Assembly: GCA_902363625.1 (NCBI GenBank)
Contig: CABJAS010000008.1
Span: 124,001-188,000 of the forward strand
Origin: Clostridiaceae bacterium
Lineage (GTDB): Bacteria > Bacillota_I > Bacilli_A > Erysipelotrichales > Coprobacillaceae
Length of the DNA stretch: 64,000 bases
Direction: 5' to 3'
In this document: one piece after another, positions 54,673 to 63,931 of the stretch
Layout of the letters: each line of letters opens with the position of its first letter
Numbering within the stretch: the first letter of the stretch is position 1
The notes under the pieces: model-generated
What the model saw: only the letters and a program-made list of their open reading frames with translations
The model's database searches: none
What the model was told of the DNA's origin: nothing
Made by a program: the position numbers and the translations under genes

Positions 54673-56995
54673 ATACTAATGCATTTTCTAATACTGTGTC
54701 AATATTATCCGCTAAAACGATTTCTAATTCATCTCTGACAATTTGTGGAATATCTTCAATGTCTTTTTGATTATCGTTAGGAATAATGATTTTCTTGATG
54801 CCTGAACGATGGGCAGAGATTGATTTCTCTTTTAATCCGCCGATTGGCAATACATTCCCACGTAATGTAATTTCTCCGGTCATCGCAACATCGCTTCTTA
54901 CCGGCTTATTCGTAAAGGCAGAATAAATCGCTGTCGTTAATGTCACCCCGGCACTTGGACCGTCTTTTTTGATTGCTCCTTCCGGAACATGGATATGAAT
55001 ATCTTGTTTTTCAAAGATTTCAGGATCGATTCCATAGCGCTCTACATTTGCTTTAATATAGCTGAATGCAATCGATGCAGATTCTTTCATGACATCACCT
55101 AACTGACCGGTGATGATCAATTTACCCGTTCCTTTGAAATGGTTAACTTCGATTGGCAAAATATCTCCGCCATATTGTGTATAAGCTAATCCGGTAACAA
55201 CACCAATCTGTGCTTCTTTTAATTTCTTTGTATGATCAAAGATCTTTTTACCAAGATAATCTTCAATATCTTTTTCATCGATATAAACAGATTCTACTTT
55301 TTCTTTTAAGATTTTGACGTCTACTTTACGACAGATTTTTGCAATCAATCTTTCTAATTGACGTACACCCGCTTCTCTTGTATAGTGACGGATAATGCAC
55401 ATCACAGCTTCATCAGAGAAAGCCAATTGATCTAATTTTAAGCCATGTGCCACTAATTCCTTAGGAATTAAGTGTTCTTTAGCAATGACTTCTTTTTCTT
55501 GTTCTGTGTAAGAAGACAACTCAATGATTTCCAAACGATCTCTTAACGGTCCCGGAATTGTATCTAAACTATTTGCCGTTGCGATAAACAGAACTTTTGA
55601 TAAATCATAGGCTTCTTCTAAATAATTGTCAGAGAATTGAGAGTTTTGTTCAGGATCCAATACTTCCAGCATCGCACTTGAAGGATCTCCCTTATAATCT
55701 CTTGACATCTTATCGATTTCATCCAGCAAGAAGACAGGGTTAACTACACCCGCTTTTTTCATTCCTTGAATGATTCGTCCCGGCATCGCTCCTAAGTAAG
55801 TACGACGGTGTCCTCTTACTTCTGATTCATCGGTTACCCCACCTAATGAAGCCTTTACGAATTTACGACCTAACGCACGTGCAATCGATTTTCCTAAGCT
55901 GGTTTTCCCAACTCCCGGTGGACCGTATAAACAGATAATCGGTGCTTTTAATGATTGTGTCATTTGTTTAACAGCCAATTGTTCTAAAATACGTTCTTTT
56001 ACTTTTTCTAAGCCATAATGATCTTCATTCAAGACTTTTTCAACCGCTTCTAAATCTTCGTTGTCCTGTGTTTCCTGATACCAAGGTGTCTTTAATAACC
56101 AATCTAAATAGTTACGTACGACATTGGCTTCAGAAGATGCCGGCGGCATCATTTCAAAACGCTTTAATTCTTCTTCTGCTTTATCTTTAACGTATTGTGG
56201 ATAAGGATTCTTTTCAAGCATTTCACGAATTGAATCGGCATCATCCATTTTATTGGTTGTATCACCTAATTCATCTTTAATTGCTCTGATTTTTTCACGC
56301 AAATAATATTCACGCTGATTTTCATCAATGCTGTCTCTTACTTTCTTATTGATGCTTTGTTCGATTTCATTGATCATCTTTTCAGATTCCATTTCATTAA
56401 TCACAAGCATCAAACGATCATTGACATTCAACGTTTCTAACAGTCTCTGTTTATTTTCCAATTTCATTGGTAAATAATGAGCAATGGAATCAGATAGGAA
56501 TCCAGCAGATACCCCCGCAGTTAAACTGTTTAATACATCACGCGGCATTCCCACCATTTGATTTCCGGCATTTTCTAAAGAAGAAGCGATTCTTCTGACT
56601 AAGGCAACTTCTTCATTTTCATCACCGTGTTCGTCCATCAAGACTTCTACTTTTGCATATAAACATTCATTTTTAGTTTCCAGTGAAAGAATATTGACAC
56701 GTTTTTCACCTTCAACCGTTAATTTAATAACCCCACTGTTATCTCGTCTAATTTTCTTTTGGATTTTGCAAAGTGTTCCGACATGATAAACAGCCTCATA
56801 TCCAGGATCTTCATCCAAAGGATTGACCTGCGAAACAAAGACGATATTTTTATCGTACAAATTGTTTCCATCATTGATCGCATTTAAACTCTTTGGTCTT
56901 CCGACGTCTAATGACAAGCGATTCCCAGGAAATACCAGCATTCCTCTTGTACAGATGACCGGTAACTCTAATACCACTTTATCTTCATTTGACAT
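54671..56995 (-). CDS. lon: ATP-dependent protease Lon
   Basis: This 774-residue protease has the N-terminal substrate domain, an AAA+ module with GPPGVGKTSLG and the C-terminal Ser-Lys protease domain (KDGPSAGVT and GGLKEKSISA). It degrades misfolded proteins in the cytoplasm. The start at 56995 has AAGGAGGTG 7 bp upstream; the frame could begin three codons earlier with GTG. It follows tig and its terminator. Confidence 0.97.
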   Translation of the reverse strand: MSNEDKVVLELPVICTRGMLVFPGNRLSLDVGRPKSLNAINDGNNLYDKNIVFVSQVNPLDEDPGYEAVYHVGTLCKIQKKIRRDNSGVIKLTVEGEKRVNILSLETKNECLYAKVEVLMDEHGDENEEVALVRRIASSLENAGNQMVGMPRDVLNSLTAGVSAGFLSDSIAHYLPMKLENKQRLLETLNVNDRLMLVINEMESEKMINEIEQSINKKVRDSIDENQREYYLREKIRAIKDELGDTTNKMDDADSIREMLEKNPYPQYVKDKAEEELKRFEMMPPASSEANVVRNYLDWLLKTPWYQETQDNEDLEAVEKVLNEDHYGLEKVKERILEQLAVKQMTQSLKAPIICLYGPPGVGKTSLGKSIARALGRKFVKASLGGVTDESEVRGHRRTYLGAMPGRIIQGMKKAGVVNPVFLLDEIDKMSRDYKGDPSSAMLEVLDPEQNSQFSDNYLEEAYDLSKVLFIATANSLDTIPGPLRDRLEIIELSSYTEQEKEVIAKEHLIPKELVAHGLKLDQLAFSDEAVMCIIRHYTREAGVRQLERLIAKICRKVDVKILKEKVESVYIDEKDIEDYLGKKIFDHTKKLKEAQIGVVTGLAYTQYGGDILPIEVNHFKGTGKLIITGQLGDVMKESASIAFSYIKANVERYGIDPEIFEKQDIHIHVPEGAIKKDGPSAGVTLTTAIYSAFTNKPVRSDVAMTGEITLRGNVLPIGGLKEKSISAHRSGIKKIIIPNDNQKDIEDIPQIVRDELEIVLADNIDTVLENALV

Positions 56996-57018
56996 AACGT
57001 ACACCTCCTTAAGTGTTT

Positions 57019-57042
57019 AAAATAAGACGCTCGAAGCGTCTT
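57019..57042 (-). terminator. terminator after tig
   Basis: Minus-strand AAGACGCT / AGCGTCTT stem, 3-nt loop and a short T run. Confidence 0.8.
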
Positions 57043-57044
57043 AA

Positions 57045-58319
57045 TTATTCGCCCTTAATCACCTTAATGGCTTTTCTATTTAAGATGTCACTTGCGATAG
57101 CCCCCATTTGTCCAGCAAATACAGTCTTCACTTCTTCAACATCTTTACCATAGTAGTTCGCAATATTTTCTAATTCCTGATTCATTTCTTCTTCAGTTAC
57201 TTCTAATTTTTCAGCTTTTACGATTTCAGCTAATACTAAGTTTAACTTCACTCTGCTTTCAGCTTGTTCTTTGATTTCTTCTTTAATATCTTCTGTTGTT
57301 TTTCCAGTGATAGCTTTGAATGTTTCAAAGTCTAATCCTTGCTGTTGTAAGTTCCCCATGATTTCCTGCAACATTTGCTGCATTTCTTGTTCAACCATGA
57401 CTTCCGGTACATCTACAGTTGCATTTTCAACCACTTGTTTGAATAAAGCTTCACTGTATTCATTTTCCGCTTTTGTAGTTTTTTGAGATTTTAACTGAGC
57501 TTTCACATGAGCTTCTAAATCTTTTAAAGTTTCTACATTTTCAATGTTTGTATCTTTTGCTAATTCATCATCTAATTCAGGTAAGATTTTTGTTTTGATT
57601 TCATGAACAGTGACTTTGAACACAACTTCTTTTCCTGCTAATTCAGGTGCTTGATAATCTTTAGGGAATGTTACATTGATATCCTTTGTTTCATTTGCAC
57701 CCATTCCGATTACTTGTTCTTCAAATCCCGGAATGAATGATCCTGAACCGATTTCTAATGGATGGCTTTCACCTTTTCCACCTTCAAAAGCAACACCGTC
57801 TAAGAAACCTTCGAAATCGATCACAGCTGTATCTCCGTTTTCAACTGTTCCTTCTTCTTTTATCTCAAGCACTGCAAATTCATTTCTTAAAGTTTCTAAT
57901 TCTGCTTGAATTTCTTTTTGAGTGACTCTGACAGCTGCTTTCTTAATATCTAAATCTTTATATTGTCCTAAAGTTACTTCAGGTTTAACTGTTACTTTGA
58001 ATTTTACAGCTAATTTTTCTTCATCAATGCTGTCCACGCTTAATTCCGGCTGAGCGATTGGCTCTACATTGTTTTCTTGTAATAAAGCTGCATATTCTTT
58101 TGATAAGATAATTTCTAATGCTTCTTGAAGCATTGTTGCTTTTGAGATTCTTTTCTTGATTAAAGCAGCAGGTGCTTTACCAGGTCTAAATCCATCTAAT
58201 TTAACGTTTTTGGCTAATTTATTGAAAGCTTCTTCTTGTGCTTTTTTCCATTCAGCACCAGTGAATTCAGCTGTTAATTCCCCAACGCTACCTTCTAATT
58301 TTGTCCAATTACTTTTCAT
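57045..58319 (-). CDS. tig: trigger factor
   Basis: This 424-residue ribosome-associated chaperone has the ribosome-binding signature GFRPGKAPAALIKKR, a FKBP-type prolyl isomerase domain (about 150-245) and the helical substrate-binding arm. It binds nascent chains at the exit tunnel. It has its own strong promoter behind the ysoA-like gene. Confidence 0.97.
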   Translation of the reverse strand: MKSNWTKLEGSVGELTAEFTGAEWKKAQEEAFNKLAKNVKLDGFRPGKAPAALIKKRISKATMLQEALEIILSKEYAALLQENNVEPIAQPELSVDSIDEEKLAVKFKVTVKPEVTLGQYKDLDIKKAAVRVTQKEIQAELETLRNEFAVLEIKEEGTVENGDTAVIDFEGFLDGVAFEGGKGESHPLEIGSGSFIPGFEEQVIGMGANETKDINVTFPKDYQAPELAGKEVVFKVTVHEIKTKILPELDDELAKDTNIENVETLKDLEAHVKAQLKSQKTTKAENEYSEALFKQVVENATVDVPEVMVEQEMQQMLQEIMGNLQQQGLDFETFKAITGKTTEDIKEEIKEQAESRVKLNLVLAEIVKAEKLEVTEEEMNQELENIANYYGKDVEEVKTVFAGQMGAIASDILNRKAIKVIKGE

Positions 58320-58350
58320 TTTATAATTCCTCCAATTTCAATCGTACCCT

Positions 58351-58379
58351 ATTATACATGATAATCAGGCATATATCAA
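58351..58379 (-). promoter_or_regulatory. promoter of tig
   Basis: On the minus strand TTGATA (58374-58379), 17 bp, TATAAT (58351-58356). Confidence 0.8.
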
Positions 58380-58384
58380 ACAAT

Positions 58385-59305
58385 TTATACCGTGATTTGC
58401 TTCAATATTTGAATTTTATCTAATATTTCCTGACTTTCAACTCCGTAGCTGTAGCTTAGCTCTTCAAGATCCAATTCAATGTACTGAAGTGTCGCTAAAT
58501 AATAGTGAATAGCAGCGGCAATCAAGGCAAATTCCTCTTCATCAATAAAGCGTGGGAACTGATCGTACATAAAATAATTCAAGAATTCCAAACACACTAA
58601 TAATAAGGATGGGTTATCACTTTCAAGATGATTCATCAGCTGATCGCCAATCTCACTGTAAGCTTCACTTTCATCTGTTCTGCTTAAATAAGAAGGATTG
58701 ATCTCATAACGCTGATCATGCTTCCATATTTCTAATTCCTCATCCACCTGCTGATCAATCAGTATTTCAATAATCAGCGACTTCGCTAATGAGGGGGCAT
58801 CGGGATTTAGCAGAAACGGACGAATACAATAAAGCAAAGCACGAATATTCATGGACTGCATCTGATCGATTGCCATATAAAGCAAATCCTCATTCGTAAA
58901 ATTAGTCAAAACACGCTCGATTTCTTCTTCCTTAAAGATGGTTGTCTTTGTTTCAATCAAAGCATTCGCTTCCTGCTTGGCTAAAAGCAATTCATCATAA
59001 GCAGCATTAAACAAAGCTTCATATTGATAAGGAATGTATGGCATGGATAGCTCTTCTACCACAATATCAATAGCTTCTTCATATTCCTCTAATTCTTTTA
59101 AAACGGATAAATAGATCGATACAACATCATAATAAGTATCTCCGGCTATTGCCTTAGCGACCTTGCCTTCCTCTTTAGCACGCTTCAATTCTTTTAGTCC
59201 AAATAAACAGACCAGCCGCAAATAACGCGTTCTTTCATCATCAATGTCTTGCAGTAAATTTAAGGCCTCGCTGTATTCACCGGCTTCAATATATTCTTCT
59301 ACCAT
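58385..59305 (-). CDS. YsoA-like TPR-type protein
   Basis: This 306-residue helical acidic protein has TPR-like helical pairs, such as EEYIEAGEYSEALNLLQDI and LKELEEYEEAIDIVVEEL, in its first 100 residues. It precedes tig, as ysoA does in Bacillus. Function is unknown. A CIRCE element stands directly upstream, so it may be induced with heat-shock chaperones. Confidence 0.72.
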   Translation of the reverse strand: MVEEYIEAGEYSEALNLLQDIDDERTRYLRLVCLFGLKELKRAKEEGKVAKAIAGDTYYDVVSIYLSVLKELEEYEEAIDIVVEELSMPYIPYQYEALFNAAYDELLLAKQEANALIETKTTIFKEEEIERVLTNFTNEDLLYMAIDQMQSMNIRALLYCIRPFLLNPDAPSLAKSLIIEILIDQQVDEELEIWKHDQRYEINPSYLSRTDESEAYSEIGDQLMNHLESDNPSLLLVCLEFLNYFMYDQFPRFIDEEEFALIAAAIHYYLATLQYIELDLEELSYSYGVESQEILDKIQILKQITV

Positions 59306-59320
59306 ATCCTCACCTCCATT

Positions 59321-59347
59321 CTAGCACTCACATCGTATAAGTGCTAA
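59321..59347 (-). promoter_or_regulatory. CIRCE operator (HrcA site)
   Basis: The minus strand reads TTAGCACTT, nine bases, GAGTGCTAG: the TTAGCACTC-N9-GAGTGCTAA consensus with two end mismatches. It lies just after the predicted transcription start and before the ysoA-like gene. Confidence 0.85.
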
Positions 59348-59360
59348 CTGTTCTGCTACG

Positions 59361-59388
59361 ATTATATCATATCTTAAAATTAAATCAA
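59361..59388 (-). promoter_or_regulatory. promoter upstream of CIRCE
   Basis: On the minus strand TTGATT (59383-59388), 16 bp, TATAAT (59361-59366). Confidence 0.75.
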
Positions 59389-59470
59389 TCATTTTGTTCT
59401 ATTGTTTAGAATTATCTTCTATCAATCTCTTTTCAAAAGGAATATACTGAAAAAAAGGAGGCTTCTAAAC

Positions 59471-60136
59471 ATGATAAATATTTTGCATATGGAAAACATA
59501 TCGGCTGAACCCTGGTGCTTTGAAACCTTTAAAAACTATATTCATCCTACTGATAAGGTTCTGATTATTCCGTTTTCATTCAAACGAGATGAAGTTCAAT
59601 CCCAGCAAGATTTTGATGCCTTGTATCATCCCGATTATGGAAAATACTATGCATTAATTATGAATGGCTTTCATAGCTATGGCATTCCTGCTTCACATAT
59701 CTACTGGATTAATTATTTTAGTACAGACGATAAAACCAACGCGAAACAGCTTATCCGTGAAGCAGACATCATTTATTTCACCGGTGGGTTACCAGATCAG
59801 CTAAAAGATCGTTTGATTGAATTTGACTTAATAGACTCTTTACAACGATTCAACGGTCTGATCATGGGCTTTAGTGCCGGAGCAATGATCCAGCTTCATC
59901 GTGTTCACATGACCCCCGATGATGACTACGATCATTATTTTTATATGAATGGCTTAGATATTCTGCATGGTTTTGACATAGAATGCCATTTTGAAAATAC
60001 CCCCGTTCAACAAAATGCCATTAAAAAAGCGATAAACGATTATCATTTGCCGGTGTATGGGATCGGTGATAAAGGAGCTATCATCGTAGAGGACGGGCAA
60101 TTAACTTGCATCGGTGATGTTCATCAATTTATATAG
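59471..60136 (+). CDS. peptidase E-like (S51) protein
   Basis: This 221-residue protein has a glutamine-amidotransferase-like fold with the nucleophile motif GFSAGAM, preceded by YFTGGLPDQL, the pattern of the S51 peptidase E family. It may hydrolyse Asp-X dipeptides. The ATG 59471 is set by AAGGAGG. It is the only plus-strand gene in this part of the window. Confidence 0.85.
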   Translation: MINILHMENISAEPWCFETFKNYIHPTDKVLIIPFSFKRDEVQSQQDFDALYHPDYGKYYALIMNGFHSYGIPASHIYWINYFSTDDKTNAKQLIREADIIYFTGGLPDQLKDRLIEFDLIDSLQRFNGLIMGFSAGAMIQLHRVHMTPDDDYDHYFYMNGLDILHGFDIECHFENTPVQQNAIKKAINDYHLPVYGIGDKGAIIVEDGQLTCIGDVHQFI

Positions 60137-60137
60137 G

Positions 60138-60168
60138 AAAGAGATCACTTCACTGTGACCTCTTTTAT
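60138..60168. terminator. bidirectional terminator
   Basis: AAAGAGATCAC / GTGACCTCTTT arms with one mismatch between the convergent S51 and DUF3298 genes. Confidence 0.7.
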
Positions 60169-60867
60169 GTTAATGGGCATGATAAATTCTGGCAAACCTA
60201 GATAACCGGGAGCAATCTGATATTTTGGAAAGGTAACCACCACTTGTCCATCCTTATTAATATAATAGGATTGATCTGGCAAAATCGTCAGTTTGTTGAC
60301 TTCATCCATAAAATAAAGATCACTGCCGTTTTCTTTATTTTGTAAATCAATCTGTCTAACGACCTCATTTTTTACCATTGCTGCATAATCCTTACCTAAC
60401 CAATGTTCAAGCTTGTAATCGTCACCGGTTTTCAAATCAATCGTATGATACGTTTTCTCCTGAAAAGAGGAAGCCATAATCTGTAAAAAATCAATACTAA
60501 ATGAAACTAGGTTATCATCTACATAATAATCACTTAAATTCAAACCGATTTCAGTATGAATCTGATGATTTTCCTGATAGACATCTTTTAATTCCTGTTC
60601 CTGCTTAGTTAGAATATCCTCGATCGACTGATCGATCAAGGCATTGATTCTCTTTTCTACTTCCTTGTTTTCCACGTGTTCAATATGTTTGATCACCACA
60701 TTGATTTCCGCTCCATAAAGATGATAGGTATCATTGCTGATTGTCACAAATTGTACTTCATCTTTCATAATTTCTTCTTCAGGAGCTGCCGCATAAATCC
60801 CAGCAGACTGCCATAATAAAGACATCACCAGCGTACTTGCCAAAAGCACATCTCTTATTTTTTTCAT
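60145..60867 (-). CDS. secreted DUF3298 (RsiV-like) protein
   Basis: This 240-residue protein has a signal peptide (about 1-27, ending AGIYAAA) and a DUF3298-type domain (about 120-230), as in RsiV and PdaC extracellular domains. No membrane helix follows the signal, so it is probably exported. Role unknown; a lysozyme- or wall-binding function is possible. Confidence 0.78.
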   Translation of the reverse strand: MKKIRDVLLASTLVMSLLWQSAGIYAAAPEEEIMKDEVQFVTISNDTYHLYGAEINVVIKHIEHVENKEVEKRINALIDQSIEDILTKQEQELKDVYQENHQIHTEIGLNLSDYYVDDNLVSFSIDFLQIMASSFQEKTYHTIDLKTGDDYKLEHWLGKDYAAMVKNEVVRQIDLQNKENGSDLYFMDEVNKLTILPDQSYYINKDGQVVVTFPKYQIAPGYLGLPEFIMPINIKEVTVK

Positions 60868-60940
60868 GTGTGCCTCCTTTCATTATCATCTCCCATTCTT
60901 AGTATGGTAAATAACTTAATTTAAAGCACAACAAATGCCA

Positions 60941-61498
60941 TCATTTCAATTTTTTTGAATACAAAACGCGATCACTTACCGCTATGTTAGAAGCGTTCAA
61001 AGTAATTTCGATGAGTGCAATCTCAGCCAATCGCACTACCATTGGTTTTAAATGCCGCTGACAATAATGAATGATCTCACTCATTTCTGATACCTTTAAA
61101 CGACTGGCAATCGTGCAGTGCGGATTCCAACGATCCTTAAGATAAAAAGAATTCTGATTCAGATCAAATTCTTTCATATTATTATGGATACAAGCATGCA
61201 GATCATATAATTTTTGCGAAAAAGCAGGGGCTAAAAATAAAGTTTTTGATTGAATGAACGTTCCTAAGATAGAAAGCGATAATTCGATTTGCTGTTGATT
61301 TTGAAGTGAACTCTCTAATAAAGAGATGAATCTAGCCTGATCTATCTCATCATAATCAGCAAACGTGATGTGAGGATATCGATGATTATAGCTTGTTCCA
61401 TAATCGGTTATATGATATTCATTTAAATCCTTCCACATTTTTTTAAAATATTGCGTTGTCTTTTCATCTAACATTCCTACTACTGCATAAGTTACCAT
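60941..61498 (-). CDS. 2'-5' RNA ligase-like 2H phosphoesterase
   Basis: This 185-residue protein has the paired HxT motifs YPHITFA and NPHCTIA of the 2H phosphoesterase superfamily. Members hydrolyse cyclic phosphodiesters in RNA or nucleotide metabolism. The substrate is unknown. Confidence 0.82.
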   Translation of the reverse strand: MVTYAVVGMLDEKTTQYFKKMWKDLNEYHITDYGTSYNHRYPHITFADYDEIDQARFISLLESSLQNQQQIELSLSILGTFIQSKTLFLAPAFSQKLYDLHACIHNNMKEFDLNQNSFYLKDRWNPHCTIASRLKVSEMSEIIHYCQRHLKPMVVRLAEIALIEITLNASNIAVSDRVLYSKKLK

Positions 61499-61584
61499 GC
61501 TATCCCTCCTTTTTTAATTAAACAAGTCTATTGTCTTTAGATTACACTTTTCTTTATCCTTAGTATAATCATTTTATTAATAGA

Positions 61585-61612
61585 ATAAAAGGAAAAGTCA
61601 AATCACTTTTCC
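61585..61612 (-). terminator. terminator after C45 gene
   Basis: Minus-strand GGGAAAAGT / ACTTTTCC stem with a T-rich tail. Confidence 0.75.
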
Positions 61613-61621
61613 CTTAATATC

Positions 61622-62623
61622 CTATTCTTTATTTAATCGGTGATCCTCCTGAAAATCAACACGTGAAGGATTGCCCTCCGCACGATAAACCCGGTTAGTA
61701 TTTAAATCATAAATACTTGACCATACTGTATCCATGCCTTGCCTGCGGTCATATTGACACATAAACCCCATTTTCCCAGACAGCAAATCTTGAATAAATG
61801 TAAGATCGGGATTATCACAGCGGCTTAATGCTTCAAAAGCAGTCTGGTAGCGTTCGTGAGAATGAATACCATCTTCGATCGGAGCTTGATAAGCCGACAT
61901 CATCGGTAAATGGAAATCATTTGCTGCGACTACAAAGCCTTCCTTTGGGGCACGCTGAATTTCGATATTTTCAGCGTTACACTCCACTAAAGCAAAATCT
62001 CCCTGACGATCAGCCAGTACCAGTGTTTGGGAAGAACCGATCGGCAATCTTTTTAAGGCTTCAATCGCCTCATTGACATTTTTACACTTTTCTAAGATAT
62101 AGCGAACTAAGAAGCCGACATTAAATCCCGGGTTTCGCACTACCGGATAGATAAAAGTCAATCCTACAGCTAAGCCATGCTCATTGATCCCGTCTTCTAT
62201 TTGACTAAATGCAGTAGTATTGCCAATAAATGCAAAGCAATCCTCTAAATGATAATAGCAGCTGTCATAAGATTCTTCTAAATGACAGGCAAAATCACTG
62301 TTACGTCCAAAGAATGTCTTTCCATTTTTATGAATGGCAAAGCTAGTACAAAAATTATCTGCGGTATAACTATACATGCTTAATAAAAAATTGATTAAAA
62401 TCTGACAGTCTATCTGCTGTCCATCGGCAATACCTTTGATTTCCTCTAAAATCTCAGGATAATATTCAGCATAAATTTTCTGACTTTCTCTGACATAATT
62501 TAGCCTCTTTGGCTCATTGAAGATAATAGGCAGACTGGTTAAAGATATCCCTGCCTTTAATAAACGACAGCCATAATCAAAGCCTGCCTGATAGTGTGTT
62601 CCTTTAAATTCTGAATGATTCAT
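61622..62623 (-). CDS. C45 family acyltransferase/hydrolase
   Basis: This 333-residue Ntn-fold protein has FCTSFA with the candidate nucleophile Cys, then GRNSDF and the N-x-x-GLAVG pattern of the acyl-CoA:6-aminopenicillanic-acid acyltransferase (C45) family. Members self-process and cleave amide bonds. The ATG at 62623 follows AAAGGAG; the longer frame to 62701 lacks a ribosome site. Confidence 0.83.
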   Translation of the reverse strand: MNHSEFKGTHYQAGFDYGCRLLKAGISLTSLPIIFNEPKRLNYVRESQKIYAEYYPEILEEIKGIADGQQIDCQILINFLLSMYSYTADNFCTSFAIHKNGKTFFGRNSDFACHLEESYDSCYYHLEDCFAFIGNTTAFSQIEDGINEHGLAVGLTFIYPVVRNPGFNVGFLVRYILEKCKNVNEAIEALKRLPIGSSQTLVLADRQGDFALVECNAENIEIQRAPKEGFVVAANDFHLPMMSAYQAPIEDGIHSHERYQTAFEALSRCDNPDLTFIQDLLSGKMGFMCQYDRRQGMDTVWSSIYDLNTNRVYRAEGNPSRVDFQEDHRLNKE

Positions 62624-62728
62624 AGTTGCTCTCCTTTTGCTTTTTTTGAGAGCTAGCGCTAACCCTAGATTGATTGTCACATAATAAAAATTTATTGTCA
62701 AACATTAAAAAAATAACTTTTATTTAGG

Positions 62729-62760
62729 AAAAAAACATTATTTTTAACCAAATAATGTTT
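62729..62760 (-). terminator. terminator after aldo/keto reductase
   Basis: Minus-strand AACATTATT / AATAATGTT stem with seven T, overlapping the reductase stop. Confidence 0.85.
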
Positions 62761-63914
62761 TAATGTCCAAACAGCTTTGCAGCCTGTTTCATTTTAGAAA
62801 TGATATCCACACTAAATGGACAATTACGCATACAAGCGCCACACTCGATGCACTCACTGGCATGGTGTTCCAATAAGTCATAATGATTTTGTAATGTTTC
62901 CGGCACTTCTTTTTGAATCAACGCCAAATCCAAATATTTATTGACCATAGCAACATCAATTTTCTTCGTGCATGGTGCACAGTGACCGCAGTACATACAA
63001 TGTCCATTAAAGACTGAGCGCGGTGCATTCGCTAATACTTGACTATAATCTTTTTCTTCATCTGTGCTTGCTGTATAAGCTGAGGCTGCCAACAATTCTT
63101 CAATATTGCTGATGCCGACCACTACAGAAGCAACCGCCGGGCGGGCTAAGCAATAATGCAGACATTGAACAGGTGTTAATGCTTTTTTAAACGGTGAGGT
63201 TTCATCTTTTAATAGGATACCGGCACCAAAGCCCTTCATCACAGTTAATGCTACTCCTTCATTTTGGCAAGTCTGATACAAGCGGTCTCGTTTAGGATCA
63301 ACTCCCTCATAAGTACGATCATTATAGGTACTGTCTTCAAACAAGATATTAACATCCTCACTGGCTGGCAGCATATCATAAGCTGCATTGATACTAAATA
63401 GAATGACATCGATCACTCCACTTTCCACCGCTTTAAAGGCAATATCCGGATTATGTGTTGACAATCCTAAATGTTTGATAATTCCTTTTTCCTGTAAGTC
63501 TTTGGCATAATCAATCATCGATCCCTTGAATATCTGATCGAAATCTTTTTGATCATCCACATAATGAATCATGCCTACATCGACATAATCTAACTGCATA
63601 CGTCTTAAAAAATCTTCATAGGACACTTTTACTTCTGTCATATTGCGTGTACGGCGATATTGTCCATTTTCCCACATAGAGCCTAAATGTCCTTCAATCA
63701 CAAAACTTTCCCGCGGATAGTGGCTTAAAGCATCCCCTACATGACTTCTTACTTCTGGATTGGAATTATAGATGTCAATAAAGTTGATCCCCTCCGCCAT
63801 TGCTTTATCCACAATGACCTTAGTATCTTCCTTATTTTTCCCTTCAAAGCCTTCACCACCTAAACCAACAGCACTGACTTTAATGCCGGTTCTCCCTAAA
63901 ATACGATATTCCAT
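62760..63914 (-). CDS. aldo/keto reductase with C-terminal 4Fe-4S domain
   Basis: This 384-residue protein has an aldo/keto reductase barrel (1-280; DIYNSNPEVRSHVG catalytic Tyr region, YVDVGMIHYVD) followed by two ferredoxin-like Cys clusters (MYCGHCAPC and CIECGACMRNCPF). It likely links NAD(P)H to an iron-sulfur electron path. The substrate is unknown. Confidence 0.9.
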   Translation of the reverse strand: MEYRILGRTGIKVSAVGLGGEGFEGKNKEDTKVIVDKAMAEGINFIDIYNSNPEVRSHVGDALSHYPRESFVIEGHLGSMWENGQYRRTRNMTEVKVSYEDFLRRMQLDYVDVGMIHYVDDQKDFDQIFKGSMIDYAKDLQEKGIIKHLGLSTHNPDIAFKAVESGVIDVILFSINAAYDMLPASEDVNILFEDSTYNDRTYEGVDPKRDRLYQTCQNEGVALTVMKGFGAGILLKDETSPFKKALTPVQCLHYCLARPAVASVVVGISNIEELLAASAYTASTDEEKDYSQVLANAPRSVFNGHCMYCGHCAPCTKKIDVAMVNKYLDLALIQKEVPETLQNHYDLLEHHASECIECGACMRNCPFSVDIISKMKQAAKLFGH

Positions 63915-63931
63915 TTTTCTTCCCCCTTATT

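Noticed and set aside
62654..62661. TAGCGCTA palindrome upstream of the C45 gene
   Set aside because: Only 8 bp, no known operator match.
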